This document shows, piece by piece, positions 47,008 to 55,722 of a stretch of DNA of 64,000 bases (positions are counted from its first letter, which is position 1; each line of letters starts with the position of its first letter). The stretch comes from Actinophytocola algeriensis (GTDB lineage: Bacteria > Actinomycetota > Actinomycetes > Mycobacteriales > Pseudonocardiaceae). The notes under the pieces were generated by a model, which searched no databases, had not been told where the DNA came from, and worked only from the letters and a program-made list of their open reading frames with translations. Made by a program: the position numbers and the translations under genes. Location: the NCBI RefSeq assembly GCF_014203735.1, contig NZ_JACHJQ010000005.1, positions 842,869 to 906,868 on the forward strand, written 5' to 3'.

Positions 47008-49443
47008 ATGCTGCGGGGACGCGACCGGCAGCGCGTCGCCGTCGACGCGTTGCTCGACCGGGTTCGCGCCGGGCGCGGCGGGGTGCTGGTGTTGCGCGGT
47101 GAACCGGGAGCGGGCAAGAGCGCCCTCCTGCGTGCCGCGCGGGCGGCGGCCGCCGACTTCGCCGCCGACCCGCGGCGGGTGTTGCTGTGCGTCGACGACG
47201 CCCACGACCTGGACCTCGCCTGGCTGCTCGACGCGCTCCCCGACCTCGCCGACAAGCCGGTCGCGGTGCTCATCGCCACCGAGGGCACCACACACGGGTT
47301 GCCGTGTGTGGAGCTGGACCCGCTGGACCAGGCGGCGAGTGTCCTGCTGCTGCGCGACCTGCTGCCGGGCCTGCCCACCGGGCTCGCCGCCGAGGTCGCC
47401 CGGGGCGCGGGCGGCAACCCCCTCGCACTGGTGGAGGTGGCGCGGTCGCTGACCAGCGCCCAGCTCGGCGGTGCGGAACCACCGCCGGACGTGTTGCCAC
47501 CACACAGTTCCCTCCGCGCGCGGCTGCGGGACCGGTTCGCCGCGCTGTCGCGGGACGCGCGGCACGCGCTCGCGATGACCCTCGTCGACGACGAGGTCGA
47601 CGTGGACACCCTGGCGCGCACGCCAGGGCTGGACCTCGCCGCGGTCGAGGAGGCCACCGCACTCATGTACCGCGCGCCGCTCGTGCGGGCGACGCTGTGC
47701 GCGGAGCTCCCCGTCACCGCGCGCTACGCCGCCCACGCGACGCTCGCCGCCACCCTGCCCGACGGCCCGCGCCGCACCTGGCACGAGGCCGCCGGCCTGC
47801 CCGGCCCGAGGGACGCCCACGCCGACCTGCTCCGCGCCGCCGCCGTCGATGCCCGCTGTCGAGGCGACTTCGCCGCGGCGGCCCGGGATCACGACCGTGC
47901 CGCCACGCTGACCACCGCACCCGACCTGCGGGCCCGGCATCTGGTGTCCGCCGCGGCCGACCACTGGCGGCACGGCCTGCCGCACCGGGCGCGCGCGACG
48001 CTGCGTGCCGTGCTGCCGCTGTCCGCGCAACCCGAGGTGCGGGCACTGGCCGAACTCGTGGCGGGCGGCATCGAGGTCGGTGCCGGCCGGCCGGTCGTCG
48101 CCGCGCGCAGGCTGGTCCGCGCCGCGGAGCAGCTCCTCGCAGGCAACCGCGCGCTGGCCGTGACGGCGCTGGGGTTCGCGGGCGAGGCCGCCGCCGTCGC
48201 GGGCGACCACGCGCTGCACGGCGAGATCGCCGCCATCGCCGCCCGGTGGCGCGCCCCCGGCGAGGCACCCGGCCAAGGGCTGGTGCTGGACCACCTCATC
48301 GGCACGGCCGCCAGCTTCGCGGGGCGGCACGAGGCGGCGCTGCCCGCGCTGCGCTCGGCGGTGGCGCTCGCGGGCGGGCTGCCCGACGCGACGTCCGCGA
48401 TCTGGGGCGGCCACGCGGCGTTCGTCCTCGGGGACGTGGTGACCGCGCTGCGGCTCACCGAACGGGGTGTCGCCGCGGCGCGGGAAACCGGCCTGACCAC
48501 GCTCGTGCCGTGGGCGCTGACCTATCGCGCGATGACGGCGCTCCTCGCCGACCAGCACGAGCTCGCCCGCGAGTCCGCGTTCGAGGGCGCGCACGCGGCG
48601 ATCGCGGCGGGACAGCCCAACGCCATGACCGACCACCTCATGTTCCTGGCGCTGCTCGCGGCGTTGCTCGGCGACACCGACACCGCGCTGCACCGGATCG
48701 GCGCGGTCGGCGCGGAGGTGCGCGACCGCGGCCTCGGCCGGTCGGGCACGCTCGGTGCCTGGGCGTTGACGTGCGTGGACCTCGTCCGCGACCGGCCCGC
48801 CGACGCCCTGGGCCACCTGGCCGACGGCGGCACGGACAGGGTGCACGCCGGCGTGCGGGCGCTGGCGGCCCCGGACATCGTGGAGGCCGCCGTCCGCTGC
48901 GGCGAGCCGGCCACGGCCCACTCCGCGCTGCGCGGCTACACCCGCTGGGTGCACAGCACCGGCCCGTCGTCGCGGCTCGCGGTGTCACACCGCTGCCAGG
49001 CCATGGTGTCCGACGGCACGGACGCCGAGGACCACTTCACCGAGGCGATCCGCCTGCACCACATCAGCGGCACGTCGATGGAGCTGGCGAAGACCGAGCT
49101 GTTCTACGCCACCCGCCTGCGCCGCAACCGAAAACCGAGGCAGGCCCGCGAGCTGCTGTACGACTCGATCGACTACTTCGAACGTCACGAGGCCGACTAC
49201 TGGGCGAACCGCGCCCGCGCGGAACTGCACGCGGTGGGCGAGCCACCGAAGGGCGGTCGTGGGACGCCCGCGCTGACCCCGCAGCAGGACAAGATCGCGC
49301 GCCTCGTCGCGGAGGGGGCCACCAACCGCGAGGTCGCGGCCCAGTTGTTCCTGAGCCAGCGCACCGTGGAACACCACCTGCGCAACATCTTCACCCGCCT
49401 CGGGGTGCGCTCCCGCGTCGAACTGGTGCGCATCCTCGAATGA
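47008..49443 (+). CDS. LuxR-LAL type regulator with shortened NTPase
   Basis: 811 residues from ATG 47008 (RBS gaagaaagg). Walker A GEPGAGKS has Lys37, and Walker B VLLCVDDAHDLD begins at residue 58. Only about 25 residues lie between them, where LAL proteins usually have 70-90, so part of the NTPase core is missing although the frame is kept. A long helical-repeat region follows, then a C-terminal LuxR helix-turn-helix (LTPQQDKIARLVAEGATNRE, LFLSQRTVEHHLRNIFTRLG). Divergent from the cutinase gene, so it may regulate it. Whether it still binds ATP is open. Confidence 0.88.
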   Translation: MLRGRDRQRVAVDALLDRVRAGRGGVLVLRGEPGAGKSALLRAARAAAADFAADPRRVLLCVDDAHDLDLAWLLDALPDLADKPVAVLIATEGTTHGLPCVELDPLDQAASVLLLRDLLPGLPTGLAAEVARGAGGNPLALVEVARSLTSAQLGGAEPPPDVLPPHSSLRARLRDRFAALSRDARHALAMTLVDDEVDVDTLARTPGLDLAAVEEATALMYRAPLVRATLCAELPVTARYAAHATLAATLPDGPRRTWHEAAGLPGPRDAHADLLRAAAVDARCRGDFAAAARDHDRAATLTTAPDLRARHLVSAAADHWRHGLPHRARATLRAVLPLSAQPEVRALAELVAGGIEVGAGRPVVAARRLVRAAEQLLAGNRALAVTALGFAGEAAAVAGDHALHGEIAAIAARWRAPGEAPGQGLVLDHLIGTAASFAGRHEAALPALRSAVALAGGLPDATSAIWGGHAAFVLGDVVTALRLTERGVAAARETGLTTLVPWALTYRAMTALLADQHELARESAFEGAHAAIAAGQPNAMTDHLMFLALLAALLGDTDTALHRIGAVGAEVRDRGLGRSGTLGAWALTCVDLVRDRPADALGHLADGGTDRVHAGVRALAAPDIVEAAVRCGEPATAHSALRGYTRWVHSTGPSSRLAVSHRCQAMVSDGTDAEDHFTEAIRLHHISGTSMELAKTELFYATRLRRNRKPRQARELLYDSIDYFERHEADYWANRARAELHAVGEPPKGGRGTPALTPQQDKIARLVAEGATNREVAAQLFLSQRTVEHHLRNIFTRLGVRSRVELVRILE

Positions 49444-49476
49444 CGGGGAGGGCGCCGCGCTCGTTGCCGCCGATGC

Positions 49477-49560
49477 CGTGAAAGGCGCTTTCAGGACACC
49501 GAACGCCCCGAAAACGCCTTCGGGACACCAGCCAGAACCACGAAAGGCGCGAAAGCCGCG
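49477..49560. repeat. GTGAAAGGCGC repeat, second site
   Basis: CCGTGAAAGGCGCTTTCAGG at 49477-49496, then ACGCCTTCGGG and ACGAAAGGCGCGAAAG variants to about 49560. The unit is the same as at 25386-25500 and again lies in the gap after a large regulator gene. The 49444-49626 gap holds no gene. Confidence 0.75.
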
Positions 49561-49626
49561 CGCGGAGGGCGCAAGCCCCACATCACCCCCGTGCAGAACC
49601 TCCGACGAGGACAGCACCCACCAGGG

Positions 49627-49896
49627 CTAGGAGACGGCTTCGAGCGGTAGGTCGGTGCCGCGCCAGGTGGCTGCCAGTTCCTGCACGGGCAGGTCGAGTG
49701 CCTCGGCCAGGCCGACGATCGTGCCGAATCCGGGGGAGGGCAGCCGTCCGGTCTCGATCTTGCGCAGGGTTTCCGGTGAGATGCCCGCCGCGTGTGCGAC
49801 GTCCGCCAGGTCGCGTCCCGCTCGCGCGCGGCGCAGCAGGGCGCCGAGTCGTCTGCCTGCTTCGATCTGCTGTGGCGTGAGCGGTTGGCGGACCAT
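49627..49896 (-). CDS. XRE-family helix-turn-helix regulator
   Basis: 89 residues. The Cro/C1 helix-turn-helix covers about residues 14-75: RLGALLRRARAGRDLADVAHAAGIS and PETLRKIETGRLPSPGF, then GLAEALDLPVQEL. Small single-domain repressor or activator. It is divergent from a methionine aminopeptidase gene, and the 85-bp gap between them holds an 18-bp-arm palindrome that includes likely -10 boxes for both. The pairing is seen in other actinobacteria, in my memory, and suggests control of this extra aminopeptidase copy and itself. Confidence 0.9.
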   Translation of the reverse strand: MVRQPLTPQQIEAGRRLGALLRRARAGRDLADVAHAAGISPETLRKIETGRLPSPGFGTIVGLAEALDLPVQELAATWRGTDLPLEAVS

Positions 49897-49910
49897 GCTG
49901 CCAGGATACG

Positions 49911-49960
49911 GTTGGTATTACTGTACCGGCAAGTGTTAGAGTCGGTATAGTAATACCAAC
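49911..49960. promoter_or_regulatory. 18-bp-arm palindrome in XRE/map promoter
   Basis: GTTGGTATTACTGTACCG (49911-49928) and its inverted partner (49943-49960) match at 17 of 18 positions with a 14-base spacer. The arms contain TATAGT (49946-49951, plus strand) and TACAGT (minus strand, 49920-49925), which suit divergent -10 boxes. This is a strong operator candidate for the XRE protein. Confidence 0.8.
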
Positions 49961-49981
49961 ACTCTGTGACGTGAGGTTGTC

Positions 49982-50806
49982 GTGATCGAACTGAAGACGC
50001 CTGCGGAGATCGAACGCATGCACGTGGCCGGGCGTTTCGTCGCCGAGGTGCTCTCCGAGGTCGGCAGGCTCGCCGACGTCGGCGTCAACCTCCTCGATCT
50101 GGAACACCACGTGCGCGGCATGATCGAACGGCGCGGGGCGGAGTCGTGCTACTGGGACTACGCGCCCTCCTTCGGCAGGGGCCCGTTCCGCAACGTCATC
50201 TGCCTGTCGGTCAACGACGCCGTCCTGCACGGTCTGCCCCACGACTACACGCTGCGAGACGGGGACGTGCTCAAGGCGGACCTCGCGGTCGGCATCGACG
50301 GCTGGGTGGCCGACTCGGCGCGCACGGTCGTCGTCGGGACCGCCGCCGAGGAGGACCTGCGGATCATCCGTGCCACCGAGGAGGCCCTCGAAGCGGCGAT
50401 CGAGGTGGCGCGTCCTGGCAACCGCCTCGGCGACATCTCGGCGGCGATCTTCGCGGTGGCCTGCGACTACGGCTACCCGGTCAACACCGAGTTCGGCGGT
50501 CACGGCATCGGCCGCACCATGCACGAGGAGCTCCACGTGTCGAACAAGGGCCGGGCCGGTCGCGGCCTGAAGCTCCGGCCTGGCCTCACCCTCGCGCTCG
50601 AGCCCTGGTTCGCCCGCACCACCGACCGGATCGTCTTCGACCCCGACGGCTGGACCATCCGGTCGGCCGACGGCTCACGCACGGCCCACTCCGAGCACAC
50701 GATCGCCATCACCGAGAACGGCCCCTTGGTGCTGACCCGCCGCGAATCGGAGAACCCCGTGACGAGGGGCGACGCCACCGGTCAGCTATCCACAAAGGAC
50801 GCGTAG
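49982..50806 (+). CDS. map: Type I methionine aminopeptidase
   Basis: 274 residues from a GTG with gtgagg upstream. Removes the first Met from new proteins using two metal ions. Ligand blocks are visible: Asp in KADLAVGIDGW and ADSARTV, His in FGGHGIGRTMHEE, Glu in LALEPWF and in the terminal AHSEHTIAIT. The usual substrate-gate His sits in HGLPHDYTL. It has no N-terminal SH3-binding extension. As the gene is paired with an XRE regulator rather than ribosomal genes, it is probably a second, conditionally expressed map copy. The far C-terminus is a non-conserved tail. Confidence 0.93.
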   Translation: MIELKTPAEIERMHVAGRFVAEVLSEVGRLADVGVNLLDLEHHVRGMIERRGAESCYWDYAPSFGRGPFRNVICLSVNDAVLHGLPHDYTLRDGDVLKADLAVGIDGWVADSARTVVVGTAAEEDLRIIRATEEALEAAIEVARPGNRLGDISAAIFAVACDYGYPVNTEFGGHGIGRTMHEELHVSNKGRAGRGLKLRPGLTLALEPWFARTTDRIVFDPDGWTIRSADGSRTAHSEHTIAITENGPLVLTRRESENPVTRGDATGQLSTKDA

Positions 50807-50872
50807 CGGCCCCGGCCGGGTTCGGGGACACCCGCCGCGGGTCTGGGCGAATTGTCCGGCTAGGGTCGGGTC

Positions 50873-51175
50873 GTGTTGACCAACCCCGTTGCCCGGTTCC
50901 GTGTGCTCTCCCTCGTCGAGGGCTGGTCGTTCGTCGTGTTGATCCTGTTCGGGTCGGTGCTGAGCCGCGTCTCGGACATCGACCTCGTGATGCCGCTCGG
51001 CATCCTGCACGGTGCGTTGTTCACCGCGCTGGTCGTGGCCATCCTCACCGTTCGTCGCGTGCTGGACTGGAGTCTGCTCACGACCCTGCTCGCGCTGCTG
51101 GCGGCGGTCGTCCCGTTGGGACCGTTCGTCTTCCACTACGCCAAGCGCGACGAGCTCCGCACCGCCGCCGCCTGA
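50873..51175 (+). CDS. DUF3817 membrane protein
   Basis: 100 residues from GTG 50873 (TTG follows at once). Three membrane helices. FRVLSLVEGWSFVVLILFG and MPLGILHGALFTALVVAIL, then VPLGPFVFHYAKRDELR are typical of the DUF3817/integral-membrane family common in actinobacteria. Function unknown. Follows map by 66 bp, possibly in the same transcript. The next gene is convergent. Confidence 0.88.
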   Translation: MLTNPVARFRVLSLVEGWSFVVLILFGSVLSRVSDIDLVMPLGILHGALFTALVVAILTVRRVLDWSLLTTLLALLAAVVPLGPFVFHYAKRDELRTAAA

Positions 51176-51218
51176 GTCGCCATCCGTCGTGGCCGGGCAC
51201 CGGCAGACCACGTGACGG

Positions 51219-51530
51219 TCACTGCTGGGGCTGGGGGTTCGCGGACAGTTCGACGCAGCAGCCACCCGCGCCCGGGTCGAGGACAGCCCGGATCGACGTG
51301 GCCGCCAGCCCGTCGACGACGCCGGTGAGGAAGGCGTGGTTGATCCCGCACACCACGTCGGGCGCTTTGGCGGCCAGGGGGTGGAACGCGGCGAGCTTGC
51401 GGGAGATCCCGACAGCCGCGGCGGCCTCGTCGCGGGTCACCGGCCTGCTCGCGGTCCGGATGAAGGTGTACATGCCGCGCCGCAGGTCGTCGTCGAGTAC
51501 GGCGATCGCCACGCCCCTGGACGGGCTCAC
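51219..51530 (-). CDS. ArsR-like regulator with internal deletion
   Basis: 103 residues from a GTG. The N-terminal winged-helix half (VLDDDLRRGMYTFIRTASRP, EAAAAVGISRKLAAFH) runs straight into what is normally the last part of the protein (HPLAAKAPDVVCGINHAFLTG, then DPGAGGCCVEL). In the full-length family these blocks are about 110 residues apart, separated by the dimer and linker parts. The join falls on a shared FH, so recombination between short repeats is likely. The frame is intact, so it may still be translated, but ligand binding or dimerisation should be lost. Divergent from the BASS transporter. Confidence 0.75.
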   Translation of the reverse strand: MSPSRGVAIAVLDDDLRRGMYTFIRTASRPVTRDEAAAAVGISRKLAAFHPLAAKAPDVVCGINHAFLTGVVDGLAATSIRAVLDPGAGGCCVELSANPQPQQ

Positions 51531-51645
51531 TGCGGGCGACTGACCCCGCTGCCGGGTGGCCGCGGCGACATGACGGCAACGTGGAGGAAGCAAACGGACG
51601 AACCGGTCGCGACACTGTGGGAACGATCCACGAAGGGCGACCGAC

Positions 51646-52533
51646 ATGGGACCGATTCTCACCGTGCTCCTGCCGGCCACGCTCGGCGTCGTCATGCTGG
51701 GGCTCGGGCTGGCACTGACCACCGCCGACTTCGCGCGTGTCGTGACCGCGCCCAAAGCGGTGGTCGTGTCACTGGGGTGCCAGCTCGTCGTCTTGCCGCT
51801 GTTGTGCTTCGGCCTGGTCGAGATCGCCGACGTGCCACCGGTGTTCGCGGTGGGCATGATGATCCTCGTCGCCTCGCCGGGCGGGACCATGGCCAACCTC
51901 TTCAGCCACCTCGCGCGTGGTGATGTCGCCTTGAACGTCACCCTGACCGCGATCAACTCGGTGCTGGCGGTGGTGACGTTGCCGGTCGTCGTCGGGCTGT
52001 CGATGAACCACTTCCTGGCCGACGACGCGAACATCGGGCTGCAGCCGGACAAGTTGGTCCAGGTGTTCGCGGTGGTGCTGGTGCCGGTCGCGGTCGGGAT
52101 GTGGATCAACCGGGTGTTTCCCGAATTCGCGCGGCGGATGCGGGGACCGGTCAAGAAGACGTCGGTGGTCGTGCTGGTGGTCATGCTGGTCGGGACCGTC
52201 GTGCAGAACCGCGAGACGATCTTCTCGAACATGGGCACGATCGGTGGGGTGGCGCTCGCCCTCACCGTCCTCAGCTTCACCGTCGGCTACTGGGCGCCGC
52301 GGCTGGCCGGGGTGAACCGGGAGCAGTCGATCGCCTCCGCCATGGAGATCGGTGTGCACAACGCGGTACTGGCGATGACCGTCGCCGCGTCGGTGTTCGA
52401 CAGCCTGGAGATGGTCATCCCGGCTGCCGTGTACGGCACGTTGATGTTCGTTCCCGCCGGGCTCGCCGCCTTCTGGTTCGCACGCAAGGCGGCCCCGGCC
52501 GCGGCACCCCAGGCGGACGTCGCGCGGGTCTGA
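51646..52533 (+). CDS. Bile acid:sodium symporter family (BASS/SBF) transporter
   Basis: 295 residues, about nine to ten membrane helices. Signature blocks are ASPGGTMANLFSHLARGDVALNVTLTAINSVLAV (split in two motifs around residues 78-105) and SIASAMEIGVHNAVLAMTVA, which carry the sodium-site polar residues. These transporters bring in organic acids with sodium. The start ATG fits the first helix. Divergent from the deleted ArsR-like gene and followed by a strong hairpin. Substrate unknown. Confidence 0.92.
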   Translation: MGPILTVLLPATLGVVMLGLGLALTTADFARVVTAPKAVVVSLGCQLVVLPLLCFGLVEIADVPPVFAVGMMILVASPGGTMANLFSHLARGDVALNVTLTAINSVLAVVTLPVVVGLSMNHFLADDANIGLQPDKLVQVFAVVLVPVAVGMWINRVFPEFARRMRGPVKKTSVVVLVVMLVGTVVQNRETIFSNMGTIGGVALALTVLSFTVGYWAPRLAGVNREQSIASAMEIGVHNAVLAMTVAASVFDSLEMVIPAAVYGTLMFVPAGLAAFWFARKAAPAAAPQADVARV

Positions 52534-52678
52534 ACATCGTTTCGTTTTCCGGCCCCTTTCGCGCCTGTGCTGGGTGGGGAATGTCGTCTGGTGTGCTGTC
52601 CGGAGGCGGGCAGGCGGGGAGAATCGGTGGGTGCCCCACTGGAATCCGGTGACCTGGACCCTGTCGCCGCCCCAGGAG

Positions 52679-52722
52679 GCGGGCTCCTGGCGTCGTCCCC
52701 CTTCACACCGCCAGGAGCCCGC
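52679..52722. terminator. Bidirectional terminator, 14-bp perfect stem
   Basis: GCGGGCTCCTGGCG (52679-52692) and its perfect complement (52709-52722), 16-base loop, placed right at the AraC gene stop (52724) and after the BASS gene. Stops convergent transcription. Confidence 0.85.
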
Positions 52723-52723
52723 T

Positions 52724-53704
52724 TCAGGGCGCGTCCCGGAGCAGGGTCTGGTAGGGCGAGTTGCCATGCGCTTCACGGTAGTAGCGGGCGAAGCGGCCCG
52801 GGTGGAAGAAGCCCCACCGCGCGGCGACCTGCGTGACCGTCACCCCGGAGGTCGGGTCCGTGGCCAGCAGTTCCCGGTGGGCCTGCCGCAACCGGACCTG
52901 CCGGACGTAGCCCATGGGTGTGGTGTCGCGGTGCCGCCGGAAGGCGTGTTGCAGCGCGCGGATCGTGACGTTCGCGGCCGCGGCGATGTCGGCGACGCTG
53001 ATCTCCTCGTTGGCGTGGTCGTCGATGTACGCGATGGCCCTGCGCAACGTGCGGGGGTGGGAGTCGTGCCGGTCCTCGATGGTCGGGTCGAACCGGGCCG
53101 TGTTGGGGAAGGCGGACAGGACCGCCGCGCACAGCTGCTGGCCGGACGCGCTCGCCACGAGCGGCTCGGCCATGATCTCCGGCCGGTCGCGCAGCGCGTC
53201 GATGAGGTAGTCGATCGTCGCGGCGAGGTGGCGGGTGGCCGCGCGGTTGTACGGGCGCAGGTCGGTGAACCGGACCGGTTGGTCGTGGACCGTGTCGTCG
53301 GTGGCCGCGACCTGCCGCAGCAGGTCGAACGGCAGCGCCGTGGCCTCGATGACGCCGTCGACCCACTCCACCCGGTACGGCAGGCCGACGTCGCTCGCCG
53401 ACGCGATGAACAGCTCCCCGGCCCCGACCTTGTGTTCGACGTGGTTCGACCGGTAGTCCATGATCGTCCCGTGCGGCCGCACGATGAACAGGCTCGGCGG
53501 ACTCTCCACGGTGATCGCCATCTCGTCGGTCTGCGCCGCGGTGCCGACGGAGAACGTCGACATGGTCAGCTGCGTGAAGCGGAACGAGTACCCGACCCGG
53601 CCGCCGGTCATGTGCATGTTCGTGCCGTAGACCCTGGTCAGGTATTCGCCTGCCTGGTCGTAGTCGGTGGTCTGGAACGACACGTGCTGGGGTGAAGTGG
53701 TCAT
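52724..53704 (-). CDS. AraC-family transcriptional regulator
   Basis: 326 residues from ATG 53704, which has aggag 7-11 bases before it. Upstream in-frame starts lack one. The C-terminal double helix-turn-helix is complete (EISVADIAAAANVTIRALQH, then VTQVAARWGFFHPGRFARYYREAHG). The N-terminal part (about 10-190) resembles the AraC-binding-like domain of regulators of aromatic or alkane genes, with a YSFRFTQLTMSTFSVG block. No target gene is next to it; the flanking genes are convergent or divergent housekeeping-type genes. Confidence 0.9.
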   Translation of the reverse strand: MTTSPQHVSFQTTDYDQAGEYLTRVYGTNMHMTGGRVGYSFRFTQLTMSTFSVGTAAQTDEMAITVESPPSLFIVRPHGTIMDYRSNHVEHKVGAGELFIASASDVGLPYRVEWVDGVIEATALPFDLLRQVAATDDTVHDQPVRFTDLRPYNRAATRHLAATIDYLIDALRDRPEIMAEPLVASASGQQLCAAVLSAFPNTARFDPTIEDRHDSHPRTLRRAIAYIDDHANEEISVADIAAAANVTIRALQHAFRRHRDTTPMGYVRQVRLRQAHRELLATDPTSGVTVTQVAARWGFFHPGRFARYYREAHGNSPYQTLLRDAP

Positions 53705-53936
53705 CGTCGACACTCCTGGGACACGGTTCATCGCCCGGCGACGGGCGCGGCCCGTCGTCGGTGGCAACCCGGCCAGCCTCCTACTCCCGGTGGCAGAAGG
53801 AACCGCTTCGCGCGCATTGCCACCCGGCTGGAGCAGCGGCCGAACCCGTCCGTGCCCGGAATCGGCTCTGTCGTGCGGATCCGGCGGCCGGTGAATTCGG
53901 TCGACAGTGCCGTGGTGCGGCGCGCACCATGGCGGC

Positions 53937-54893
53937 GTGGAGCTTCCTGCCGGGTATGTAGCCAGGGCGCCGCGGGTCGGTGACGACCTGGCGGACGCGC
54001 GGGCCCTGCACGTGCTCGTCCGCGACTACACGCTCGCCGTCACCGGGTCCGCCGACTACAGCTTCGACGACGCGCGGGACGAGCTGACCGAGCCCGGGTT
54101 CGAGCCCGCGCGGGACGGGCGGTTCGTCCTCGACGCGGGCGGGCGGCTCGTCGGGAACGCGTTCGTGCACCGCAAGGGTGACGGCGGCATGGTGAACGTC
54201 GACGTCGTCGCGCGGGACGACGTCGTCCGGCGGTGGCTGTTCTGGTGGGCGCTCGATCAGGTGCGGGCTGGCGCCGACGGCCACGGAGCCATCACCGTCG
54301 ACCACGGGTGCTACCGCGACGACGTGCCGCTGCGGAACACGTTGACCGAGAACGGGTTCCGCCTCGCCACGACCTACCACCGCATGCGGGCCGACCACAC
54401 CGCCGAGGTGCCGGCGCCCGCACCGCCCGACGGTGTGGTGCTCCGGGTGGCAGGGGACGACGACGGGCTTCGGCGCTCCGCGCACCACGTGCTGATGAGC
54501 GCGTTCACGGACCACTTCGGGTTCGCCGACCAGCCCTACGACGAGTGGCTCGAGCACCACGAGCGGCGGCCGGTGTTCGCGTGGTCGCAGCTGTGGGTGG
54601 CGGAGCTCGACGGCAGACCCGTTGGCGTGCTCGAGTGCGACGACCGGTTCGCCGCCGACGAGCGGTGCGGGTGCGTCGCCGAAGTCGGGGTGGTCGCGGC
54701 GGCGCGGGGGCGTGGCATCGCCTCGTTCCTGCTCCGCCACGCCTTCGCCACCGACGCCGCCGCGGGCCTGGCCGGCACGCTGCTGCACGTGGACACCGAC
54801 AACGTCACCCCGGCGCTGCGTCTCTACGAGTCGGTGGGGATGCGCCCGGTGCTCGTCATCGACGCCTGGCGCGCGGTCGTGACGCCGGGCTGA
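53937..54893 (+). CDS. Double-GNAT acetyltransferase
   Basis: 318 residues from GTG 53937; no strong RBS, so the start is moderate. Two GNAT halves: a degenerate one (about 10-160) and an intact one (170-315) with VAEVGVVAAARGRGIASFLL as the acetyl-CoA motif A. The layout recalls mycothiol synthase-like proteins. The final 70 bp overlap the 3' end of the riboflavin transporter gene on the other strand. Substrate unknown. Confidence 0.85.
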   Translation: MELPAGYVARAPRVGDDLADARALHVLVRDYTLAVTGSADYSFDDARDELTEPGFEPARDGRFVLDAGGRLVGNAFVHRKGDGGMVNVDVVARDDVVRRWLFWWALDQVRAGADGHGAITVDHGCYRDDVPLRNTLTENGFRLATTYHRMRADHTAEVPAPAPPDGVVLRVAGDDDGLRRSAHHVLMSAFTDHFGFADQPYDEWLEHHERRPVFAWSQLWVAELDGRPVGVLECDDRFAADERCGCVAEVGVVAAARGRGIASFLLRHAFATDAAAGLAGTLLHVDTDNVTPALRLYESVGMRPVLVIDAWRAVVTPG

Positions 54894-55489
54894 GCCGCCG
54901 CCCGGTACCAGGTCCACAGCCCGTTGAGCACCAGCGCGCCGAACACCACGTAGACCAGTGCGCTGAAGTACAGGTGCGACGAGATCTGCAACGGCACCCC
55001 GATCGCGTCCACGACCAGCCACACGACCCAGAACTCGACCAGGCCCAGGCTCTGCAGCAGGAACGCGAGGGCGGTGCCGACGAAGATCGCGGCGTCCGGC
55101 CACGGCGCCCACGACGCGTCGAACGCGTCCAGCGCCAGCGCGAACACCACGGTGCCCACGACGAAACCGGCCACGGCGGCGAGCCGTTCGCGGGTGGTGC
55201 CGGTCCGCACCGGGACCCCGAGGACGGGGTCACGCCGCCGCGCCCACGCCCACCAGCCGTACACCGCGATCAGGCCCACGATCACCTGGCGCACGGCCAG
55301 CCCGCCGAGCTGTGCCGAGGCGTAGACGCCGAACAGGAGTGCCACCGACACCAGCTGCACCGGCCACGTCCACAGCGTGCGCGCGCGGGCGAGGAACACC
55401 ACCGCGATCGCGAAGACCTGGCCGATCAGCTCGGCGTAGGACATGGTCTGGCCCAGGAAGGGAATTCCGTTGTCCAGCAACGTGTGCAT
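54824..55489 (-). CDS. ribM: RibM/PnuX-type riboflavin transporter (PnuC family)
   Basis: 221 residues with about seven to eight membrane helices. It belongs to the PnuC family by fold (AELIGQVFAIAVVFLARARTLWTWPVQLVSVALL... with WTWP and the late EFWVVWLVVDAIGVPLQI block). The family includes nicotinamide riboside and riboflavin transporters. The 5' leader holds a full FMN riboswitch, which strongly favours riboflavin as the substrate, as in Corynebacterium and Streptomyces ribM. Its 3' end overlaps the GNAT gene by 70 bp antisense. Expected to import riboflavin by facilitated diffusion and be shut off by FMN. Confidence 0.9.
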   Translation of the reverse strand: MHTLLDNGIPFLGQTMSYAELIGQVFAIAVVFLARARTLWTWPVQLVSVALLFGVYASAQLGGLAVRQVIVGLIAVYGWWAWARRRDPVLGVPVRTGTTRERLAAVAGFVVGTVVFALALDAFDASWAPWPDAAIFVGTALAFLLQSLGLVEFWVVWLVVDAIGVPLQISSHLYFSALVYVVFGALVLNGLWTWYRAAAQPGVTTARQASMTSTGRIPTDS

Positions 55490-55506
55490 GAGAACCTCTC
55501 AGCCCG

Positions 55507-55628
55507 CGTGCTCCTCCCATCCGGACTCTGACCGTCGGCCCCGGAATCCCACCGGGTCAACCATCCGCGGGTGCGGACGGGTCGCGGGCTGTACCGCCGG
55601 TTCGGAATTCCACCGACCCCGGAACACG
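55507..55628 (-). promoter_or_regulatory. FMN riboswitch (RFN element) of ribM
   Basis: Read on the minus strand the leader has all RFN core blocks in order: GGTGGAATTCCGAACCGGCGG, then AGCCCGCGA, then GGTGGGATTCCGGGGCCGACG followed by GTCAGAGTCCGGATGG and GGAGGAG (shown in parts). The last stem abuts the start, about 20 bases before the ATG at 55489, so it probably hides the ribosome site when FMN binds. Confidence 0.95.
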
Positions 55629-55722
55629 CGTCCCACCCACACTGCACCCGTCCAGAACCGCGGGCAGCGCCTTGTGACCAACCCCACCGAGGTCACCGGT
55701 CCCGGCGACGAGGATCCCTGTC

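Noticed and set aside
46846-48954. Minus-strand extension of the cutinase frame through the LAL gene
   Set aside because: Shadow frame; the true start is the ATG with a signal peptide at 46845.
54824-55489. PnuC nicotinamide transporter
   Set aside because: The FMN riboswitch in the leader favours riboflavin; RibM/PnuX used instead.
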